Below, piece after piece: positions 56,411 through 64,000 of a stretch of 64,000 nucleotides of DNA. The stretch comes from Panicum virgatum (Eukaryota > Streptophyta > Magnoliopsida > Poales > Poaceae). Made by a program: the position numbers and the translations under genes. A model generated the notes under the pieces. That model searched no databases, was not told where the DNA came from, and was given only the letters and a program-made list of their open reading frames with translations. The first letter of the stretch is position 1. Each line of letters starts with the position of its first letter. The stretch covers positions 57,628,951 through 57,692,950 of the forward strand of contig NC_053138.1 in NCBI RefSeq assembly GCF_016808335.1. Reading direction: 5' to 3'.

Positions 56411-59400
56411 TCAACCAAACATGAAGTGCTGAATCATGCAGCCACAGGTAGTGCAGGTCTTCAGTAACGTCACTGATGCCAGGAGGCATCCTCGGCAAGC
56501 AATGATGTGCCTACAGGGGGAGCATCTGACGATCGCCTCAGCACCACGACAGACAACCATCAACTGGCACCTTTGATCCGGAACGCGCTCCGTGACACCC
56601 TGCATATTCGACGCAACTGATCAGACCAGTTCAACTCAAGTGCAGTGAAGAAAGAAAGCACTAAACGAACAGATCCTCTCTTTAAAAAAGTTAAAACAGG
56701 CTACAAATGATATGAGCTACTTCTCAACAAGAGGGAATCAGAGGCAATTCTAATTGCTCAGAGAATTTCCACTACCATGTATCTGTATGGCGCACCAACT
56801 GCCGGGGAAGACTTCACTCCACTTACAGAAGTGCCACAAGCCATGCATGCCCTGACATTACACCTCATCATGCAGGCAACACATATCTTATGATGGCATG
56901 GGACGAGCTCCATCGCAGCTTCGCAAGATCGACAGATGATGCAGGAGTCACTCTTGGGATATGGAGTCTAACATGCAAATAACAGTATTAATACTTTGGA
57001 GAACATTATTCTGATCTTATAAGCAGCATAATAAACATTGCAAGCTGGCAAGCAGGGAGCTCTTACCAGATACTTGTCCCACTGAGACTCAAAGAAAGAG
57101 AATCTCATTTCAGTCTCACAGCTGCTTGGAGGAACTGCTGGTCTTTCAACTGGACAATCAACGAAGCACGCTGAAGGCCTGGACTGAATGAAGTCGAGCT
57201 TTCTTGTAGGTCCAAACTCAAGCAAATTAGGCTTCCGGACTGGTCCAGACTCGTTTCTGTGAAGAGATCCATACTGTATCAAATCAGGCTTTCTTGAAGC
57301 TATGCAGTCAATCAAATCTGGCTTTCTTGTAGGTACACACTCAATTAAATCAGGCTTTCTTGTAGGTACACACTCAAATAAATCAGGCTTTCTTGTAGGT
57401 GCAGAGTCAATCACATCAGACTTTCCTGTAGGTACAGGCTCAACCAAATCAAGCTTTGGGGTGCTGACAGGAATATCATCCAGCAAGCTACCATTATCAG
57501 AGGAACTTCCATCCAGAATGCTTTCAGCACTGCTGCTGCTGCTGCTGCTCCCATGGGCCTGATGGCTCTGACCATTGCTCTTACTGCATGCATCATCACT
57601 CTGATGGATCTCAACATTAGTCCCACTGCATGCATCATCACCCTGCTGGCTGTCAGTGTTAGGAGGGGAGTCATCCGTGATGTTGGCATTAAGTGGAGAT
57701 CTTGGGGAGTGATAATCTGACACTGATTCAGGGAGCTCATCGTGATCAAAGGAGCAAGGCTCTAGCAAGGGTACATACTTCGGTCTTGAGAGTGGTGGAA
57801 GAAGGACCATGTGCGTTGCAGGTCCGCATCCAACAGGAACTACACACATCCTGCAGATGCCAGGGAGGGAGCGCATAAAGTCACTTAGCTTAGGATAACC
57901 AAGTGCAGTATGATCAAGCTCCATCCTGCAAGTTGCTCTGAAATCACCCTTCAAAGAGCTTAATGGATACCTCTCTCCCCCAAGTCGCTCAGTTGCATCC
58001 TCAAGAAATCCTGGCAACCACTTCCTGAATACGAAGAACCAAGATGGAAGGCATTTCTCAGGCAATGGTCGCCGCTTCCGAAGGTTGTGTTCCACAGTTA
58101 GTTCACCATCCAGCACACTATGGGTTACCTCTGGGCGCTCCTTGATGAATTGCCGCAAAGAAGTAGCTCTTTGTTCTTCTGAAGGCAAGTATGCTCTAGC
58201 TACAGCATCCTTTACCTCCACTCTCTTCCCAAGCATGTATACATGATGAGCTTCCTTTGCACTTACCATGTCCTCCTCTCTTTCAAATTTTACAAAGCCA
58301 AAACCTCGGGACTGCATTCGATTGCCTACTGGTATCCCAATGACCACTGCTTCTTCCACAGGCCCAAATTCAGCATTGAAGAATTCAATAAGGAACTCTG
58401 TCAGAATGGGACAACACAGAAAGTTAGAAGTGTGTCTTGGTTCAAATTCAAGCAATGTAAGGATTTATGAAATTTACCAGAGTCTACTGAAGGTGGGAGG
58501 CCCCCAACAAAAATTTTTCGAGTGTAGTCATGCTTCGGCCAATGATTGTTCTAAAAAAGAATGTAATGTAAGAAGCAAACCGAACAAAGGAATAGATGTT
58601 GACAGAATGAGGTTGAGCATGCTTAACTCACCCGTGGCACAAACTTTGAGCCTTGTCCTTGTTTTGTAACATATTGGCTCTTACTCTTAGGCCCTTGAGC
58701 AGAACGGTTACTGGACCGCAAATCACGCTGGCCTACTGATGTCTTTAGACCAGTATAGCTGCAGAAAAATTCAAAGCAAATACAGGTGAGAAGCAAAGAT
58801 GTCATAGTTCAAGTAATCATGTGCTATTGTAGTGTATACCAGATGTACCTTTCAGTACAGTCATCATTGAATAAGTCATCAAACTCATCACCCAGAAGCT
58901 CTTTGCAAATTTCCTTTTTCATCAAATGATACTTTTGAGGTGATCTATGGTTCCCTGAAACTAGAGTACTTTTCTGTTAAAATGGCAATTCTAAATGTCC
59001 AAACTTATGTAGTAATACCAGCAAAAGAACAGCAAATATATATGTTCAGTTTATTAAATTCCTTCCATCTAATTGAATTTCTGGCTTGTATTTACTACTA
59101 TACTTGCAGAATACAAATAAGCTAACAGAAGAAAATGTGAACATATATCAAGATTAAGCCGAACAGAAAAAGAGTAAATCTATGTTAGTCTCTTACATGG
59201 TACCACATTTGCAGAGCTAAGAACGAAACGCATGTCCTGGGACGTTGCCACGTCAATGGGTCTTTGCTTTCTGTTCAAGTCAAATAAGCATGTTTAGTGC
59301 ATTAGACCATAAATTAAAAATCAATTTATGTATTTTACTTTTTGTTATTTATTCTTTTAATTCGATTATTTGAATTATTCTGAATTTACTCACCGTAGGT

Positions 59401-61392
59401 TCCGGGCTTTGGTATCAGCCCCAAAACGCAAAAGGAGTTTAACACATTCCACAGAACCATTCTTCACTGCTAAGAATAAGGGGGTTTCTTTGGTCTTGGT
59501 AGGTATATCAACACAATCTTGGGCATGAAGCAGAAGTGACTTTCAAAGCAAAGAAAAATAAAACCTATCAGTCACAACTCACAACAGAGCAATTAGGTAC
59601 TATGAAAGGAAGTAACAAAAGGCTACCTGAAGAGCCTTGTAATTGCCCTTAGCTGCAGCGCTGTGTACTGGCGTGAGCCCTAATTTGTTCCCCTGGAAAA
59701 CTCTGGCACCGTTCTTGAGCAGGAGCCACACAATCCTGCACAATGACAGAATACAACTGATGTCTAAGAAGACAACTATCTTACAAATTAGGATTCACTG
59801 GTTAGGACAAAGCAGTTTCAGAGATGAGCACCTTGGCTCCTGTGTACTTGAGCTACCACTAAGGCACCAGTGAAGTGCTGTGTTTCCTTCAGAGTCGGCT
59901 TCATTTACATCAACATTCCCCATCAGAAGCATCTTTATGACATTCATATCTCCAACCTACACAAGAAAGGTCTATCAGCAGAATCGTTGTGAAGATGCAA
60001 TTGTATTCCCAAAAAACTTTGAGCTTGTGATGCATAGCACGACTAAGGTTAAATAGCATCAACCTAATTTGCGAAAAATCCACTGTTTTTCATGAAAGTC
60101 AGTTTAGATCTCAAAATAAACATATCGAATACATAAGTCAAGTCAAAGTCATAGTAACTGAAAGTTCATTTACTATACATGCATTGAATATGAATACACG
60201 AGTCACATACGAGTACATTTTAGTACTTATTTGATGTTATGAAAAAGAAAGCAACATAAACAAAAGCCTTGCTTTTAGTATGAGTAGATATTTTTTATAG
60301 CTATACTACTGAGTGCTGACCAATGTATTTAAGCACTCCTATATGAACAGCAGTACCTTAGCAGCCCTGAGTAGTGGGGGTAATGTTCTCCTGTCAGTGT
60401 GCTCCCTCCAAGATGCCGACCCAAATTGGTTAAGCAGCTGAATCTCACATAGCAGAGCCTTTCTCCTTTCATTTCCGTCACGAGCTGAAGCATCTCCCAG
60501 GGATAAAGCCTCATCCACAACAGCATTGTAAATTGATCTTTTTGTTCTGACACCCTCTATCACCACACTAACTTGTGTCGATATCTTCTCTTCCACCACG
60601 AGAAGCAGCATTGCCAATGCAGGAACACGTCCCTCCATGGCATATCTGTAAGCAAGCTCCCCGACCACTCTGGTTTTCTCTGCCAGGAGCCTTACTGCTT
60701 TGAGATCCTACACAAAGAGTGAGGTGGCAATTTTGAGTAAAAAGCTGCACTTAGATCAGCTGTGGAACAATTCAGATAATGTGCAAGTGTAGTAATGAGG
60801 ATACGAACCCTTTCTTTAAGAAAAGACAGAAGATCTTCAATTGGGTTGTCCAGCGACCAATTAGTTTGAACTCTGAATGCAGCAGTACATGGTTAATGAG
60901 GAAACAGTGCAGTTATTGCAGGAAACATGGGGAGTGAGTTCAATCAAATCCATGCATTAACTAGCAATGGGATACATTCACATACCTCCTGCTCAACAGC
61001 GCGATCTCAAGCGGGAGAAGTGTTCTCCCGTCAACCACTCTCAGATCAGTGCGGGCATTCTTGGAGAGCAGCAGCTCGATGCACCTGGCCGAGTGTGTCT
61101 CAGCGGCAACGTGCAGCGGCGTCCGCGTGAGCTGGTCCCTGGCATCGACGGGCGCCGCCGTGATCCCGCTGCCTCCCTCGAGGAGCAGCCTGGCGCACTC
61201 CACCGCGTCGTGCTTGCAGGCGAGGTGCACCAGCCTCGTGGACATCTCCTGGTCCAGCACCCTCGAGGCGTCGGAGCCCTTGCGGATGCGGCGCAGGGCC
61301 TCCTTCCTGAACTTCCCCACCGCCGAGAGGAGGAGCGCGGTGTTGTCCTCCACGACGGCGCGGCAGAAGCTTTCGTGCTTCACGCGGTCCAT
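56411..61392 (-). CDS. MEL2: MEL2-like ankyrin/RRM/LOTUS/zinc-finger protein
   Basis: Rice MEL2 is an RNA-binding protein needed for the timely switch from mitosis to meiosis in germ cells. I traced 13 exons, all with GT/AG borders and matching phases: 61392-60986, 60872-60809, 60707-60357, 59956-59832, 59735-59627, 59539-59394, 59270-59197, 58954-58849, 58758-58632, 58550-58478, 58397-57067, 56967-56776 and 56599-56411. Total 3294 bp, 1097 aa. Domains: ankyrin repeats (about 40-130 and 275-430), RRM with IFVGGL at 516-521 and RGFGFVKF at 558-565, a LOTUS/OST-HTH-like region (about 610-735), a low-complexity stretch with PTRKPDL repeats (about 860-930), and C-terminal paired Cys/His clusters (CIICRSC...CMACG; CSPCRH...CTTCGC). 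The start is the ATG giving MDRVKHESF; the frame is open for 14 codons upstream to an acceptor at 61436, so a longer start in an upstream exon is possible. Confidence 0.93.
57180..57440 (-). repeat. Degenerate in-frame tandem repeats in MEL2 (PTRKPDLIECV units)
   Basis: About seven to eight coding units averaging 13-14 codons (PTGKSDVIDSA, PTRKPDLFECV, PTRKPDLIECV, ASRKPDLIQYG, PVRKPNLLEFG, PTRKLDFIQSR). The strongest units are nearly identical at the DNA level, so copy number can change by slippage or unequal exchange. Confidence 0.85.
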
Positions 61393-64000
61393 GCTGCCGC
61401 CAGTCCCCGCACCGCTGGTTTCTTCACTTGAACTCTGCAAATTCAAAAGACGAAATTCACTTCAACACCTTATATTACAACAAAAAAATGATCAATTTGC
61501 TTCACTTGAAACATGTCCCAGCAGAATAAATCTTGTTGCAGTAGCCCCAAGCAATGAAGCAACTCATAATCGAAACTTCCACTTGACCAATGGCAACACA
61601 AAGCACGAGCAGAACAGGAAACAGCAGGCTAATAAAGACAGCCCAGAGTGGAATCTGACAAATGCAGGCAGCGAAAATCAAACTAATCACTTCTTCAAAA
61701 AAAATCAAACTAATCAAGTTTTGCTTCATTGGGTTGCCACTAAAGACAAGCCAGAATGGAATCCGACAAATCCCCCTTGCTCAAAATTGCTATCGATGAA
61801 TCCTACTGCAAAGCATACATGGAACTGTACTAGAAACAAAAATGCAGCCCTGTCAAGACGCTCAACAGACACGAAAGCGGAACGTGACGAATCAATTGAC
61901 CACGCCGTGTAAGAACAAGCAGAAGGGACAAGTGTTTTTCCCCAGCCAGTGCCTGCTCAGTGCTCAGACCATGGTCAAACCACAAGTAGAGCATCTGTGA
62001 CTGAGCTGGGTCACATCAGCACATCAATGGCCAATGGCCGGAGGTCGGGTCACGTAGATGCGAATGACACGACATGGCCACAGGTACCAGATACGAAGCT
62101 ACCCAGCCACGCAAAAGATTTCTTCGGAATCCACCACCACCTAGGAAATAGTAGCAGCCATCGGATACGGGGAAGCAAGCGAAACCTCCTCAACCCAAGA
62201 AGGAATTCCAAAAATAGCATGGACGAGGGCGGTGGATCGCATCGAATCGCACCCAAACGTCATTTGCGCGTGAACGAAAAACCCAACAAGCCTGTGGAAA
62301 ACCCCCAAAAGCAAAGCCAGAAATAGCTGTGGGATGGAACGGGAGCACATGGGGAGCGAACAGATCAGAGAGCTCGCGAAGGAGCGAGGAGAGAGCGAAC
62401 TCGCAGAAATTTCATCATCTCATCCCCTTCCATCCACACTGTTGAAGCAAAAAGCACCCACCACCGAAATCTATCGAAGAAGACCGCGGCGGTGCAGAGA
62501 GGCAAACAACCCAAAGCAATGGCGGCGAGCATTCGATTAGTAAACCGCGGCGGGGGGAAAGGCAGCAATCGAAAGCAGAGCAATGGGGGCGAACTCGATG
62601 CCCAAAGGGGGAGAAAACGTGGAGGCCAAAAACCCTAACAGTAACAGCGACAAAACCACACGACCATCATCCACGGAATCCGCCGAAAAGAGGCGCGGCG
62701 GGGCATAAACGAGCACAAATTCGAGAGCAGCTCATGAAAAACTCCGCGAAACGGCCGGATTCCGGAGCTCGGACCGCCGGCGCTCGCACTGCTGCGAGCT
62801 GGGAAACACACGGCGGCGGAGGAGCCCGAGGGCCGGCCGCCCGGACGAGGAAGCCGGCCAGAATCGCAGGAATGGCCCCCGGAAACCCCCAATCATACGA
62901 AGCCCCCAGGGAAAATCGAACCGCCGAACGGAAACCAACCGGAGCGGAGCACACGCACGCACAACACTCGATCGTCTCCGATCGCAACTTCCCCCAAAAA
63001 AAATGAAAAAATGAGGGAGAAATTCCATTCCAGCTCCGCGGCCGCTCGCCTCGGCTAACCATCATCGGCGGCGACAAGCCCAAGCAACGCCGGGAGCAGG
63101 GGGAAGAGAACGAGGACGCACGCCGCATTTGCGAGAAACCCCGACGAGAAATCCACCGAAAACCAACTCGAAACCAAACCTCGCGCACGCGACGAACCAC
63201 ACCGAACAGGGGTTCCGACGAACCAAATCGCACGAGCACGAAGAACACGGTGACCGATCACACTCACGCCCATTGCTGGCTAGCTAAAGCTTCCCCTCGC
63301 CACTCACCTCCCCCATGCGTGCTCGGCTCCTTGCCTCGCACGGGCGGGCGCTCGTCTCCTTCCACACCCACCACCTCCACCTCTCCCCTCCTCTCGCTTT
63401 ATGCTGCCCTGGGCCTCCTCCGAGAACCACCTCCCACCCCCGAACGAACGATCCTGCCTCTCTCTTGTACTCACCACGGCCGGGGGCGGCAGCAAACCCT
63501 CTCCTCCCCTGCCGCTGTCTCCCTCCTCTGTCTCTTATCTCTGGCAGGGCTCTACCCACTCCCCGTACCCGTCACAGCTTTTGCCACCCCTCGTCGCCCC
63601 CGCTTTAAACCGCCTCGTCGCCTTGCGCCTCCCCGAGAAATTTCCCCATTGCCGTTTCAGGCAACCGGGCCGCTGCCACGGGATGAAACCAACCCGATCA
63701 CCAACACGGCGGCACCAAACCAACGCCGTGCATGCTGCTCGTACGTGCCCGGCCGCCTGATTTGAATCGCTCGGCGACACGTGGGAACCTGGGAGAAGCA
63801 GAAGCCGGAAGCTGCCCGGAAGGCGCCGGTGGGACGGCGGGCGGACGGGGGCGACGCGGCCGGGTGGTGGCGTGGCGTGGCTCGCCGTTTTGTCGCGTCC
63901 CGGGGGGCAGGCGCTCCCGCCATGGGCCGGGGCTTCTTCGTGCCACCGGGCCGGGGGTGCTCTCCGGAAGATTCCGTGGGGAGCTCGCTGAGAAGTGGGG
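61393..64000 (-). promoter_or_regulatory. MEL2 5'UTR, probable leader intron and CpG-rich promoter
   Basis: An acceptor-like TTTGCAG ends just above 61436, so the leader is spliced. 61440 to about 62600 reads as an AT-rich intron, and 62600-64000 is CpG-rich and fits a promoter with first exon(s). A G-box CACGTG lies at about 63779. No protein is supported here on either strand. A divergent neighbour beyond the right edge could share the promoter. Confidence 0.45.

Noticed and set aside
56860..56900. Suspected frameshift in the MEL2 zinc-finger exon
   Set aside because: Re-reading the minus strand shows the frame continues through KICVACMMRC without a break.

Overview
This window is nuclear DNA of a grass, probably a panicoid. 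The evidence is a GC-rich, grass-type ROUGH SHEATH2 gene, a grass-type MEL2 gene, and dense nested transposons with solo LTRs, tRNA-derived SINEs and GC-rich MITEs. From memory, RS2 and MEL2 also lie close together on rice chromosome 12, so the frame of the locus looks syntenic and the middle looks like an expanded, transposon-filled interval.

Layout. 1-4.3 kb: the MYB gene RS2/AS1, one coding exon behind a probable 5'UTR intron that holds a SINE. 5.4-10.9 kb: copy 1 of a gene for a coiled-coil + XH-domain protein (IDN2/FDM-like, normally RNA-directed DNA methylation), with six coding exons. 12.3-12.9 kb: a BAHD acyltransferase remnant. 13.8-19.5 kb: solo LTRs and small elements. 16-46.8 kb: XH copy 2, a wrecked tandem paralogue. 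Compared with copy 1 it has gained a hAT MITE, a solo LTR, a poly(A) retroposon, a Pack-MULE-like element with a P450 fragment, a PIF/Harbinger-like element and finally an 18.3-kb nested insertion in its last exon.

That last insertion resolves at base level. A solo LTR (target duplication ACAAC) lies in the XH exon. A 16.9-kb unit with hAT-type ends (8-bp duplication CACCGGTT) lies in that LTR. The unit has related hAT copies near both ends and carries an intact lectin receptor kinase gene, a MUTYH exon fragment, Gypsy pieces and more solo LTRs. I read it as a candidate hAT macrotransposon.

46.8-53.6 kb: mostly unrecognised sequence, a second PIF/Harbinger-like element and a PEX14 5' fragment ending in a stop. 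53.6-55.2 kb: an intact MUR3-like GT47 glycosyltransferase. 56.4-61.4 kb (minus): MEL2, for which I could trace 13 coding exons in frame (ankyrin, RRM, LOTUS/OST-HTH, zinc fingers). 61.4-64 kb: its leader and CpG-rich promoter.

Five genes look functional: RS2, XH copy 1 (with one doubtful exon), the receptor kinase, the GT47 enzyme and MEL2. They do not form one pathway. RS2 is a developmental repressor, MEL2 a meiotic-entry RNA-binding protein, and the XH proteins belong to a silencing family.
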